Assembly (NCBI RefSeq): GCF_900964775.1
Contig: NC_041830.1
Span: 6,553,501-6,617,500, forward strand
DNA: 64,000 nucleotides
DNA from: Scleropages formosus
Lineage: Eukaryota; Chordata; Actinopteri; Osteoglossiformes; Osteoglossidae
Reading direction: 5' to 3'
In this document: in pieces, positions 24,759 through 38,900 of the stretch
How positions within the stretch are numbered: position 1 is the stretch's first letter
How the letters are laid out: each line of letters opens with the position of its first letter
The notes under the pieces: model-generated
The model's input: only the letters and a program-made list of their open reading frames with translations
Databases searched by the model: none
What the model was told of the DNA's origin: nothing
Made by a program: the position numbers and the translations under genes

Positions 24759-27700
24759 ATGATGAGGGTTCGTTTCGCGCCGGAGGCACTAGGTGGGTTC
24801 GGGGTCCTCGTCCTCCGCCTCCTGTCCCCACTCATCCTCAGCGAGGGGACGCTGAGCTCCCCGGGACCCCCCGGTCGGCGCGCTCAAAGTACCGGGCAGG
24901 TAAACACGACACGCTACTTCACCCACGTTCCTTTCTCTTCGAATCAAATGTTAACCGACGACGTTATATTACCCGGAGTTTCGGCGTCGTTCCGTGTAAC
25001 TTAATCGCATTTTATTTGTAAATGTCCATTACTGGTGTCCTGCCTCCTTCCTGCTCAGTCAGTGTTGGACAGTCATTTCGCAGGTCGGTATCAGTTAAAA
25101 CCTTTGTTTGCTGGATTACGATTTTGCGTTGCTTTTATTCTGTTTGTAAAATGGCCAGTTTGAGTTTTACATTTATTAATTAATCAGACACTTTTTCTCC
25201 AAGTGACTTCCAGTGAATGAACTCTGTGTGTTATTCACCGCGGTGACTTACACTGCTAGATACACTACTTACAATGGGTCGCTCATCCATGCATCAGTGG
25301 AACACACACACTCTCTCTGTCACTCACACGCTATGGGGGAACCTGAACAGCATGTCTTGAGTGTGGGAGGAAACCAGAGCACCCAAAGACTTACACTACA
25401 TCAGTCATCCATACATCAGTGAAACACACTCTCTCTCTCCGTCACTCACACATTATGGGGGAACCTGACCAGCATATCTTTGGACTGTGGGAGGAAACCA
25501 GAGCACCCGGAGGAAACCCAGGCAAGTAATATCGCATGAGTGGCAGCATGTAGAACTGATTGGAAATACAAAGGTATATTTGTGACAAATGATCTAATGT
25601 AACTTTATGGAGAACGTTCTGAGAAGTGAGTCTGAACAGCATGTCTTCGGACTGTGGGAGGAAACCAGAGCACCCGGATGAAACCCACACAGACACGGGG
25701 AGAAGACGCAAACTCTACACGGATTGAGCGGGGATCGAACTCATGTCCTCTCGCACCACCCAGGCGCTGTGAGACGACACCGTTTTTAATGGGGTAATTA
25801 TGTGTGCGAGTGTGTTCTGTCTTAACTCGAAACCCACAACAGCGGTAAATGACGCAAGTTACGGAAGAGCACGCGGCTCCGAGCAGATTGGAGGAATTAC
25901 TCTTACTTTGCCCTGTAAAAGCCATTAATTCCATTATGCGTAAATACAAGAGCGACGCTCCAGGCACAACTCTTCGGTACGGAATCCTCGTCGACTTAGT
26001 GGACAGGACCGCTCTGTGAGAGAAACGAAGATGGATGACGGGACGTCGAAACCGAACGCAAGCAGGTTTTCGGGCTCCTGACCTTATTCACCGGCGAGCA
26101 CATCTGGGCATGTGAGGCTGACCTCGAACCCTTTGGTAATGCTTCGTTCCGTTTGACCCCAATAGTCACTCCGTTTCACCGCATCCGTTTGAGAAGGCCT
26201 GTGTCGCATGTCACCGGGTTCAGCTGTAACCCAAGAGGGGCTTGCTGTCTGCGCTGGTGTGTTCTCAGAAACACTTACGAAGCGCGATCGGCTGGAGAGA
26301 CTTATCAGACGTGGTACAGCTGACCGCTTTTGGGGTAAAACTGTTTCCTTTCTCATTTCACAGTGACAGGCTTGCACAGCGTTTTTTTGTGACTGAATCT
26401 ATAGTTCCTGTCCCCTCACCCCATATTCAGAGCAAACTGACATCAAGTTCGGATGGCACAGCGAATGGCGCTGCTGTCTCTCAGCACCGGGGTGGCGTGA
26501 GAGGACCTGGGTTTGATCCCCGCTCGGTCTGCGTGGAGCTTGCATGTTCTCCCCACGTCTGCATGGGTTTCCTCCCAAAGATGTGTTTTTTAGACTCGCT
26601 TATCTCTGAACGTTCTCCATAAAGTTACATTAGATCATTTGTCACGAATACCTTTGTATTTCCTAATTGGTTCTACATGCTGCCACTCATGGGATATTAC
26701 TTGCGTGGGTTTCCTCCCACACTCCAAAGACATGCTGTTCAGGTTCCCCCATAGGATGTGACAGAGAGAGTGTGTTCCACTGATGTATGGATGAGGGACC
26801 CATTGTAAGTAGTGTATCTAGCAGTGTAAGTCTTCGGGTGCTCTGGTTTCCTCCCACACTCCAAAGACATGCTGTTCAGGTTCACACAGAGAGAGTGTGT
26901 GTTCCGCTGATGTAGGGATGAGTGACCCAGTGTAAGTAGTGTATCGAGCAGTGTAAGTCACCTTGGTGAATAAGGTGTGTGAGCTGATAACACTACATAG
27001 AGTTCATTGGAAGTCACTTAGGAGAAAAGCATCTGCTAAATAAATAAATGTAAATTCACGAACAGCACCATTACGGTGGCATAATTTTTTTTTCCATCAC
27101 CCTTTCTAAGCTGCCACTTGTGGTCACTGTGATGACAGGTTGACACTGAGCAGTCTGCACGGGCTCTGAACCCATCCAGTGCTTATCATCCTTTGCAGGC
27201 TTTTCAGGGAGGAAAGAGGGTTCCCTCTGCTGTACCTCTCGCGATGACGCCGTAGGTTCGGACCGATGAACGACGCAGAACTCTTCTGACCAAGGCTAAA
27301 ATCATATAAAAACGCACTCACAGGGCTTGCGATTAGGGCAACTTTGTAAATCCCAGGAAGGCTGAAGAATCTCACGCGGGCCTCGCAGTTTGAGTGTCGT
27401 CCTTCGTACGCTAAGATGTTCTCAACGCTTCCCTGTTCCTTCGCTCACGCAACAACATGCCGCAACGTTTCCGTGTATTCATTTAGCAGACGCTTTTCTC
27501 CAAAGCGACGTACATCTCGTAGAAAATACAATCTGTGCATTACATTAGGAGAAAGAGAGACAAAGTTGCAGACGTGTGATTCTTAACAGTTTTTCTTTCC
27601 ACCATATGATCCAATGTTCATCACATGAGTGGCTGTATAAAACTTTATCCAAATATCAAAGATTCCTGATCACATCTCTAAATATATTATATATTTAAAG

Positions 27701-30700
27701 ATGTGATCCAAAAATATATACTGTGTGTATGTGTATATATATTTTATATATTATATATATATATGTTTTTACATATGTGTGATTAGGGCATGTACATATA
27801 TGTAAAAAAACTTTTTACATTTACAATACATTTATACATATATAAACATTTACATTATGTTACAGGAGTAGCTGCGTTGAAGGAGAAGCACAAGCAAGAA
27901 TCCTGCGAAGGGTTTTTAAGGTGGCGGTGAAACCTCCGGGCGAAATTAATTTTAACGCTCTAGAGGAAAGACCCTTCACACCAGCATCTCCCAGTGTATT
28001 TAAGTCCCTTGAAGAGACGGATTCCTGACAGTGTCTGTGGCTTCTTTACATTTTTACCAACAAGTATTGTCCTGTTCGGCCCGGGCTCGAATCGTCTTCT
28101 AGAATTAAGCGTCTCGGGATAACAGTTTTAAGCGTCTCAATTGTAAAATCCTGGCCAACATTACATCCTCAGTTAAATTTACAGTTTCTGTATTTAGATC
28201 ATGAAACATTGACCTTTTACGCTTGAAATATAACCAGTAAAAACTGTCGTGGGTTTTGTGTAACCCTTTACGCGAATTTCCATGTTTTCGTAAAACCGAG
28301 TAAATAAATAAGAGGATGCAATCGCTTTTGCATAATGTATGTATGTTAAAGTGATTTAAAGATTAAACTGCCGTAAATTCCAACTGTAATTATTTTATAA
28401 CATTTATATTTCGAACTGCAACGGATAAACACCTCAGCTGCACGCACACGACCGCCTCGGAAGTCTCATTTTTTAAATGTTTATGAAAACGGACGTTTAC
28501 TGTTTACTGCGGCCATAAACAGGCACAAACATACGCGGAGGCCGTGAAGACGGGCACTTTTTTTTTGCCTGTCGCATGTCCTCGCTCCTTTTTAAATGCC
28601 TTCGAATCTCTCTTTTGGGATTTCGTGCCGATCAGTTCCACGTGCTTCTGACAAGCAGCAACAAGAAAGCGTAATAACAAGCACTGAATGGAAAATATGT
28701 TACACCAGTAATGTCTCTGTAGACTGTGGTTTAGGTTTCCCAGTCCTCCCTGGGGCTGTGAAGACAGGCAGTTGTCAGGGGATCCTTCGTATGGGGGAAG
28801 GGCTTTCGTTAACCGGCTGCAAAGGTTTGGGCTGGAAGCTCCTCCGCTCATCTGGGACGGCCCGCGGTGTCATAAATGCGCTGCGGGAAGAACTCCGTCT
28901 CCGGAAAGATTTCTCCTGCAGCACCTGGAGCGTGTCGCTGGGATCGGCCCCGGAAGGCATCTTGCTGACTGCTCCACGTGCTTTGTTTCCACCAGACTGG
29001 ACCCAAGTCTTTTTTGCAGCGTAGGAAGAGGTTGGACTGGCTTTTCATGAGCTGCCAGTGCTTTCATCTCCATACTATTTTCCAGATGTCTTAGCCCCCC
29101 CTGGAGCATTTCTGTATCAATAACGTTCATCTAGGCATCCAGTCTGAAAAGTAAAAGTAATATCTTGATGACTCAACTTTGTCTTATTGTTACTGGGGAG
29201 AAAACCATTTACAGACGGTCCCCGACTTACGATGGGGTTACGTTCCGATAAACTTATCGTAAGTCGAAAATGCGTTTAATACACCTAACCTACCGAACAT
29301 CGTTGCTTCTTATCCTTTAAGACGGTCGAGATCGTTGATCGCGAAAGTCCAAGTCAGGTGTGATGACCATTACGGGCTTGCCGTCTTCATTCTGGGCAAA
29401 TATATTGAGTTTGTGCTCAACAGTAATTGCCTTCCTCCTCTTCTTCTCACCAGTAGCAGGAGACACAGATGGGCGTTACTAGACGTGACGAATGCACAAA
29501 ACGCAACGTAGATGCAGCGCGGTATCCAAAAAGGTGCTGGCAACACAGAACACTAGAGTATCAGTTGTATACGGTAGAGACCACGTGGCAGACTGGGAGA
29601 TATGGATCGCTGCCCAGCATCACCAGAGAGTATCGTACTGCATATCGCTTGCCCAGGAAAAAAAAAAACGTTCAAAATTCAAAGTACACTTTCTACTGAA
29701 TGCGTATCGCCGTCGTAAAGTCGAAAAATCGTAAGTTGGACCATCGTAAGTTGGGGACAGTCTGTGTATTACTTTTCTGTCACAGTCTACTGATATGTAT
29801 TTCATAAGTGAAAGTGCAGCGCAATCGGTTACGTTGGTTAAGGCTCTAGGTCTGCAATTTGCCGTACGAATAGGTATATGTATAATTTAGTATGTGCAGT
29901 GATAACGCTGAGATTCGCCTATTCGGGTTATGAGAATTCGACTTTACAAGGAGTTTTATTCAGCACCTTGACTTTGGGTGAAGAGGCTTTTCTTTGCATT
30001 TTCAGGAACTGAAGTTAGACTTTGCGTGGAACCCGAGCCACCATGCGGTCTTCTTTGCAGCTATAGTATGCAGTAGTTCTCATCCTCCATAAACCCTTTG
30101 CTAGTATTACCTGTTATAATATTTGAAATCATGGCTCTTATTTGAACTGTCCAAATTATATAAACTTGTTTGATGAGTGTGAATTCCTTTGCATTGTTTT
30201 CATTGATTTCTTTTGTCTTTTCTAGTCTATTTTGTTTTTTTGTTTTTTTTTTTTTTTTTTTTGTAGTAAAGGTTGAATTAATACATAAAAATTCAGTTGC
30301 ATATGCATTAATATGTTTTTGACCGTTTTAGAAGTGTACTGTATGCAATAGCTGCAAAAGAGCTGAAGGAGTGCAAGTGGATGGTCACATAGTATTGTTA
30401 TGACAATTAATGTTAACCGTTGAAGTTATTCTGTGTGCCAGTTTTGGGGCTCAGGAATGCATAAATACTTTTACTATTGGAAGTAATAGGTAATTATGCA
30501 AATATGGTCATTAGGTAATTATGCCTTTGATTTATGAGAATTCACCTTGCACAAGGTTTCAAATTAATTACCTTTGTAAGGTGGGGGAATACTGTATCAT
30601 ATAATTTATATAGCATTGTAATTCATTTTGGACAAAGGTATCAGCAATAGTTTTTCATTTATGTCATATATTGTGTCTTATCATTCATTTCATTCAGTAA

Positions 30701-32899
30701 CCTTTGTGGAACTGACTTTGATTTCTTGAGCAAGGAAAGCTGTAGCTGTAAATACCAGGTTCTATGCAGAACATAGCTGAACCTCATATTGTCAGGTTGA
30801 CAAATCAAAAGCATTTTCCTTATTACAGGGTTTTCTGGAGAAGTATGGATACCTCCATCCGGATGGCCAATGGCACAGCTCGGCGGAAGTCAGCTCGGCT
30901 GTCAGGTACCGTTTCATTGCTCACGGGGTCCACAGAGGTGGATCCATTCAACAGAGCGATCTGGCCCTTATACACACACACATTGTCTGAACCGCTTGTC
31001 CCATACGGGGTCATGGGGAGCCGGAGCCTAACCTGGCAACACAGGGTGCAAGGCTGGAGGGGGAGGGGACACACTCAGGACGGGACGCCAGTCCATCGCA
31101 AGGCACCCCAAGCAGGACTCAAACCCCAGACCCCCCAGAGAGCAGGACCTGGTCCAACCCACCGCGCCGCTGCCGCACCACTGCACCACCCACCGCGCCC
31201 GGCCCTTATAGCGAAGAACAAAGAGAACTTGTCGCTTTCGATTAATTTTTGTCGGTTCCAGAACTGAGTTGAAAAGAAAAAGTTTTTTAAAAAATTTTCT
31301 TATATTATTATTATATTTTATTTATTTTAACAGCTTTCATTTGTAGTTCTACAGCATTGGCTCCTGAATTAATAACAGCACAAGTTTCGGGGAACACCTG
31401 GCTGTCAAGGACTGGAATTACGCACAGCTCCAGTTGGTCAAGCAGAACCTTCAAACGTGTATTTTAAAAAAACTGCAGCTCTTGCTTCATTTAAATATGA
31501 CACGTTGTCGAGGAAGACGTACTGTATATCTAAATGGTTATTGGCGTAAATGTTTAAAACCAAAGCAAAGCTATGTCGATGATCTGATACCAGCCACCCC
31601 TTTTCCACCCACCCCTACCCAACATCTCAAGTCTGATCTAGTGTATAAGAATGGCTCTTTTTTCCCAGTTCAATGACTGTAAAGCATGCAGAGATAGAAA
31701 ACATCACCATGTTTTACTGCTTTACTTAAGCCAGACTTACAAAGTTCAGTACAAAGTTCAGTTTCTTACTCGCCACCGATGATTTGCGTAAGGCACAGCA
31801 TCCTTCACTTCCCTGAAAGCAACTGGCGCAGAATATTTCTTAAGCATGACTGCCACTTCTCAGCTTACACGCGTATTCGCCGCTGTCAGTTCTTCGGTGC
31901 AGTAATTTTGTGAAATAATTTGTCTTACGTTCGCTATCCAGTTTCTGGAGGGAATTTCTAGACTTATCTTGCCAGACATATTTAACGTGCTGTGCCAAAG
32001 GGTAATTTGTGGTGGAGTACTGAAAGGAGTTACAGGAAGGGATTTCTCCACACATCTTCAATCATCTGTCAGGAATAACACAACGCAACAAAATTTTTCA
32101 AAGTTCTTGTCGATTTTTCCGTTGATTATGATTAGTTAAAGTTTACTGATTACAAAAATACCGCTGTCAAAATCCGTAGGCTTCCGCGGTTGGTGTCAAC
32201 TGTCAAAAATACCAGTAGTTCTTCTACGGTGTTGGTTTTTAGTTTGGTGCGTTGCAGCCGTTGGAAGATTGTTGAAGGCACTAGAACATTCCAGAAAGCA
32301 TCAGATCCTAAATGGTACTGGAATATTTGGTGCTTGGAACCCAGTGCCAAAACTTGCCAATTTCAGGAACGTGGAATATTTTTCTAAAAACTGACATATA
32401 GTACAAACTAATACCAAAAGTATGATTAATCTATCAAAACTGAATGGAAAATGCAAAAAAAAGAGCATAATACAATTTTTTTACATTGTGAATTCATCAG
32501 TGCGGTATGTGTGATTAATTCTTCCCTCGTTTTCCATGGGTCCCCCTTCTGGAACAATCCACCCACTTAGGGAGTTCCAGTGGCTCTCCCACCTGCCAGT
32601 TACAGGGCAGCTGGATGGAGCTACCATGCACCAGATGGCAGCCCCCCGGTGTGGGGTGGGAGATGGACGGAGCCACCGTGCCTGGACCCAGAGGGTGGAC
32701 AACCTCTTCTTGGGAACTGTGACCATTGGCGGTCAGCACCGCCGGAGCAAGCGTTACACCCAACAAGGTCAGTGCAAAGGTTTATGGGCTCTGTCCCACC
32801 AAGGTCACATGAACCAGCTTCTAGGGTTCCCAAACACGATACGTAGAACATAGAAGAAAAGTCTGAATCTTAGTCAGAACTTTCGCTTTTCTTAAATCC

Positions 32900-32937
<38 letters not shown>

Positions 32938-35900
32938 CGTATTCTACAGCTCTTTATCCTGTAGATCTGTGTTCCCAGCTCATGGATTTGTATTTGCATG
33001 CTGATATGCAGTCTCATCCATGACAATGAATGAAGTGCTAATGGAGATGGCCAGAACAGCTGTGCATGAATCAAATAGCTTTCAGTACTATTTACATATT
33101 CAGAAACCGCTTTGATTAGATGCGCAGTGTTATCTAAATACTGTGCCTTCCCAAAGCCAACAAAACTCCAAGGATGACTTATCTTTCTGCAACTTCTCCG
33201 CACTTGGCAGGAGGCAGAGGGCAGTAGGATGTGTAAGGAATGACTCAGTATATGTAACTTGAAGGCATCTGGTAAATGTCACTGTTTTACTAGTTTTAAG
33301 GCACAAACTTTGCCACTATTGGTCTTGATTTATAGTAATAATTTTTCCCTGGGTTTGGAAGGCAATTGGATCGTGCACATTACAGCCATTTAGTCCGTTT
33401 ACTACCAAATATTGTAAATACAGGCACTCCTCACCTAACGACCGAGTTCCGTTCCTACGACTAGGTCGTTAAGCGAATCGGTCGATAAGCGAGGAGCCGC
33501 CCCTTACCGATATTTCAAGCGTACTGTACTGGTAGTGGGTTTGTGTCAACCATCTTTAGATATTGTTTTATGTCACCTTTATACCATTTATAACATTTAC
33601 AGTATATTTAGTATAATTTCGCCGACATCTTGTACTATGGGGTGCACAATAAAGTACAAATTTCTAGACGAAATATGTAGTCTTGGAGATTGCGAACGCT
33701 AGTGTAGTGAATACTGACCGACTGTGGGAACGAGACTGAGACTGAGGAAGGGTGATGCGAGATGAGATGCTTGACGCTGAGACGCCGCACTGCCGTTCCC
33801 ATGACCAAAGTTCTTGTACACCGTACAATAGCCGGTCGTAAATCCGCGCGGTCGTTAAACAGGTAGGTCGTTAAGCGAAGAGCGCCTGTATCGGCTTTGA
33901 ATTACTAGAGGACAGTCATAGACTAGGCGTAGAGAGTAAACAGGGCCTTTTTCTTCATAGCACCTTTCAGCAGAAGACATCTCCCCACATTAAGTAAGCA
34001 CGCTTCCAGAGGCTGTGTTTAGACCTGCAGCTCCCACACCCGAATCACCCCAGCGGGCAATAATGTGCTGAAGTCATGTGCGTTAACCTGTTTTTGGAGA
34101 AAAAAGAAACTTGCTCTGCGGTCAGTTCAATAGGCACCACACCCAAACAATATTAATATCATCATTATTATTATCCCAAGACTTACAATTATATACTCGT
34201 TCGTAAAGATGGATGTTTTCACTGGAGAAATTCGGAGTGAGTAGAGCTGGAGTGGGATTCAAGCCGGAGACGTTAAGCTTGCAAGGTGACAACCCTTAAC
34301 ACTGTGCTGCCTGCTGCCAAATATTTTTTGAATTATATGCTTTAAATGCATGAGCCAGTCATCACTAAGGTTTAATCTGTCTTAACCGTAACAAATTTGT
34401 ATGATTTATTGCACAGATTATTGGCCCGAATATGGCTTGCAGGTGAAGAGTATAGTGTGGCCCAAGCACAGGTTGGTTTGCATATGCTGTTGTTTGCTGT
34501 TCAGGGTGTTGGCCGGGTTGCTGCAGACCTCACATTCCCCTGGCATTTGTTAATACTTCAGGCATGCAGCCATTAAAACATGTTTCCCAGCTTCATCTTT
34601 GTACCTAACAACTGGGCGTTATGTGTAAAACACAGATTTGGCCGGTCAGCTATATGATGAAGGGTCTTTTAAGAGGTTTCAGTTTCATCCAGCCAACTGG
34701 TACAAGTGCAAATGTCATTGTGTCTATTTTAAGGGACAGAGGTTCATGCCTCAGTCAAAATAGGGGCTTAGGGACTGTGGGTAAGGTGGGCTGGATATGG
34801 TATTCCCATGGTTACTGTTTGTGTTAACTGAGAAACTGTACTGTTACATAAATGGCTGCTGAACATTAAGTATGTGGTGGGAAAAGAATGGAAAGCAACA
34901 CTGATTTCTTCTAGAATTAATTGTGTTCGCAACATTGTTGCAATGATTTAATGCGTCTTTTACGTTTCACTGGATTTGCCAAAAAAAAATGCATATTAGT
35001 GCTTATACAGAAGAACATTACAGAATCTTAAACTTAGTCAGTGATCATGACTCACTTTTCATTATACTAAGACCACACGTTCTGGCACTGGTGTGAAAGG
35101 TAAAGCTACAGTAATGTGGTAAAGCTTTGGCTCTGGGTTTTCGGGCCAAATGTGGGCTCCGTCATCATCGAAAGTGTTTCCTAACGCACTGTTTGAAAAG
35201 GAAATAGACTGAACACCACCGATGAATTAATGGATCCGTCTTTAGTAAAGGGAGCTGTGATCAGTTAGAATTTCTCTAAGGTTCTAAATTATACAAATTA
35301 TAGCAATTACATGAGTGAAAATAATAAGAAATTTTCTCCTTTTTAGGACACTGAAATGACATTTAATTTGTTTAGTGCTTTAGATTGGGTAGTGTAGTAG
35401 TTAGGGTTACTATCTTTCATCTGAAAGGACTCTGGTTTAAATCCCACCTGTTTCTGTAGTACCCTTGAGCAAGGTACTTACTCTGAATTGTTCCAGTAAA
35501 AAAATTCCCAACTGTATAGGCAGCTTAACCGAGTAAATTGTTTTGGGATAAAAAACCATCAGATAAATGTAAAGATACAAGATTTTGAAATATACTCTAT
35601 TTTCAATTATTTTATATTTTATTATGGTGCTTATTGCTTTAAAAATTTTCTTTTGTAGTTGTTTTTAATTCCATATGTAAATCTGGCTTTCATGTGTATT
35701 TTTTCACCTCCCTCAAACCTTAAGTCCCACATTTCAAAAGTATATTTGACTGGCATGTGTGAGGGCTGTGTGTTTCTCTCTTTGTAAGAATCACACTTCT
35801 AGTTTTTGCAAAGAACCAAGAGCCTACTTGTACCTGAAGTGTACCCCTGTATAAAACCGTTAACAGTTGAGATCTGGGAATCCGAGGAACTTCCTGGCTT

Positions 35901-38900
35901 TTTTCTCCCTTTCTAAACTGCAACGGTAATGACTTCCAGAAGGGAAGTCATGGAATATCTTCAGTACCCAACATCCTGGCTCCTTTGGTCTTGCCTCCTG
36001 GGCCAACCGTAATCTGCCAAGGCCATCGCCTCCACACTGAACGCAAGACACCCCTCTCAGCTGGGGAGATCCTGCCCGAGTCTTGGGAGTTCACTCACCG
36101 TTGTCTCTAGAAGTTCACCAGCCAAGAATGGCTCCAAGCCCATCTGCAGCCACCCAGCCGACAGAGCGACTTGCCTTGGTCACTTTTCCTTGAGCTCAGG
36201 GCAAGAAATGTGAAGAGTGAATTCTAATTGCAGCCTGAAAGCCATGAAGTGCACCATCTTGTTGAAGACTGGTAGCTATGAAGAATGGACCACCTTGCTG
36301 ATGACAGATACAGGTTGAGCACGTACCATTGGAAATTCAAGAAAAAGCACACCACCTCGCACAGGGGGGCAAGGAGAGTGTAGTGAACCGTTTACGATGG
36401 TATACAGTGATGCTTCCTCAACTGAGAACGCATCTTGGAAGACTGTTCATGACTTTTCTTCAAAACTCCAAAAACACCAAAGTCCCGATCAATAAAAGCT
36501 AAATACCGTAATACCGATATCCCTTAATTTATTTGGTAGTTCGGTTCTGTAAAAACTTCTGCTGTAATAAGAAGATGGTGGTAGAATTTTTTTATATTAT
36601 GGATCAATTATGATTATCATCACTAGATCTCAGCAATACATAAAATAATTTACAATTGAAAGTAGTGATGGTTACACTTTTGATTTTTGAAAATACACCT
36701 TATGAAGGGTTTTTCAGGAATAAATTGCCCTCATAAGGTGAGAGAACACACCAACTTCCTTTGGAAGTGACAATCAGGTAGCAAACAACGAAACTGATTA
36801 CATTTACATGTATTCATTTATCAGATGCTTTTTTCCCGAGCGACGTACGTCTCATAGAAAATACAATGTGTTCGTTACATTAGGAGAAAGAGAGACATAG
36901 ATGCGGATGCGTCATTCTTAAGTACAGTTAGTTTCTTTCCACCAAATGAACCGATGTTCATCACGAGTAGCTGCATAAAACTTCATCAGAATATCGACGA
37001 TTCCTAATCACCCTCCTAGTAATGTATTTTTTTGACATATATATATATATATACACATTTAATTATTGATTGAATAATGTGTTTATATGTCAAAACTTAA
37101 CGAGTTATTGATTGATTGAATCAATCAATTATTTATTAAATAATGCTCTTATTATTAAGTGAAGGGGCATGGTGGTTCAGTAGGTTTGTCCAGGGCCTTC
37201 TCTCTGGCGGGTCTGGGGTTCAAGTCCTGCTTGGGGTGCCTTGCGATGAACTGGCGTCCCGTCCCGGGTGTGTCCCCTCCCCTTCCAGCTTTGTGCCCTG
37301 TGTTGCCGGGTTAGGCTCCGGATCACCGCGACCCCGCTTGGGACAAGCCGTTTCAGACAACGTACGTGTTATTAAATGATGCTGTTGTCAATGAGTGTTC
37401 TGCTGTCTTACAGGTAAGAAGTGGTACAAGAGGCACCTAACGTATCGCATCGTGAACTGGCCGCGCCACCTCTCTGTAGGGCAGGTGAGGCTGGCAGTTC
37501 ACACTGCGTTCCAGCTGTGGAGCAATGTGTCCGCCCTGGTTTTCCGGGAGGTGACCCAAGGGCTGGCTGATATCCGCTTGGCCTTCTTCGAGGGCGAGCA
37601 CGATGACGGCACAGGGAACGCCTTCGATGGCCCAGGTAGGGACAGTGAGCTTCTGCTTTGCACTCTGATGGAAAAAGTGCACTGTCACTGGATTCTGCTG
37701 AGGCTGCAGGGAGGATATGGGCATGTGCAGAACTTAGCCCAGGTGGCCGACATTAAACCAGATAAGAAAAAAAAACAAAGATCCTTGTTTTTGGATCAAG
37801 GCCAAACAAATAGTTCCCACAACTGCAGATGTTGTGGAAAAAGTGAGTGTGCTGAAAACAATGTAGAGCACGAGCCTGAGCCAGAAGAGCAGCAGATGAA
37901 TATGGAGCATTCATACATTGATACCCAGCGCTGTTAGCGAAGGCGGGCGAACCGTTATCTACAAGGTCGACTTTAGATTTCTTTGCAATAAAATAAAATA
38001 TTGGCTTTGATTTATGAAAAATAGACATGTACATTATAAATGCAACTATGTGACTCAATTATTAATTATCATTTATGAGACACCGCAGGGGTGGCTGGTG
38101 GTGTTGTGGTTGGAGCGGCTGTCTTTGGCTTTGAAGGTTGCTAGTTCGATCCCCGCCTCCGGCTGTAGTTCCCTTGAACAAGGTGCTTGCGCTGCTATTA
38201 CTCCAGTACCCTTGCTTGGCTGTGTGTGCCTGGGTACCTAGTTGTGGCCCTGTGATGGAGTGGCATCCTGCACAGGGTGTGCCCCCCCGTCAGCCTCGCG
38301 CCCAATGTTTCCGGGATAGGCTCTGGCTTGCTGCGGCCCTGCTCGGGACAGGCAGTTATCGAAATTGGTTGGTTGGAGAAGCTACGCTGATAGAACCCAA
38401 CTGAGTTTTCCAGAGGTTGTCACCCGGTTGGTTAATGTTTCCATAGAAATATAGTTCAGTGTTTCAAATTCCATGTAAGTGCAGTCAGAAGCAGAGAGCA
38501 GAGCTGGGAGGCGGTTGAGCGGTCCATCCGGGGAAGGGGACGTGACCCCGCTCCTCAGATGTTGTGCACTTGCAGGGGGAGCCCTGGCACACGCCTTCTT
38601 CCCCTGTCGGGGCGAGGCACACTTCGACATGGCGGAGCGATGGACGCTGCACAGCCAAAAGGGACACAACCTGTTCATGGTGGCGGCCCACGAGATCGGA
38701 CACACGCTGGGGCTGGAACACTCGCCGGTGCGGCGGGCGCTCATGTCGCCCTATTACAAGAAGCTGAGCAAGGCGCTGGTGCTCAACTGGGATGACATCG
38801 TGGCCGTGCAGCAGCTCTACGGTATGACCTCTAACCCGGCAAGATCGCGGAACCCGTGTTACGTGTGCCGTGCCGAGCAATTTCATCCCGATTACTCAAA

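Noticed and set aside
28596-29024. 142-codon + strand frame
   Set aside because: It lacks protein-like features and lies opposite the better - strand frame; no donor or acceptor fits it into mmp28.
35700-36520. Possible second LTR-type element (TATAAAA near 35850, AATAAA near 36493)
   Set aside because: No TG...CA ends, inverted tips or target duplication found, so not called.
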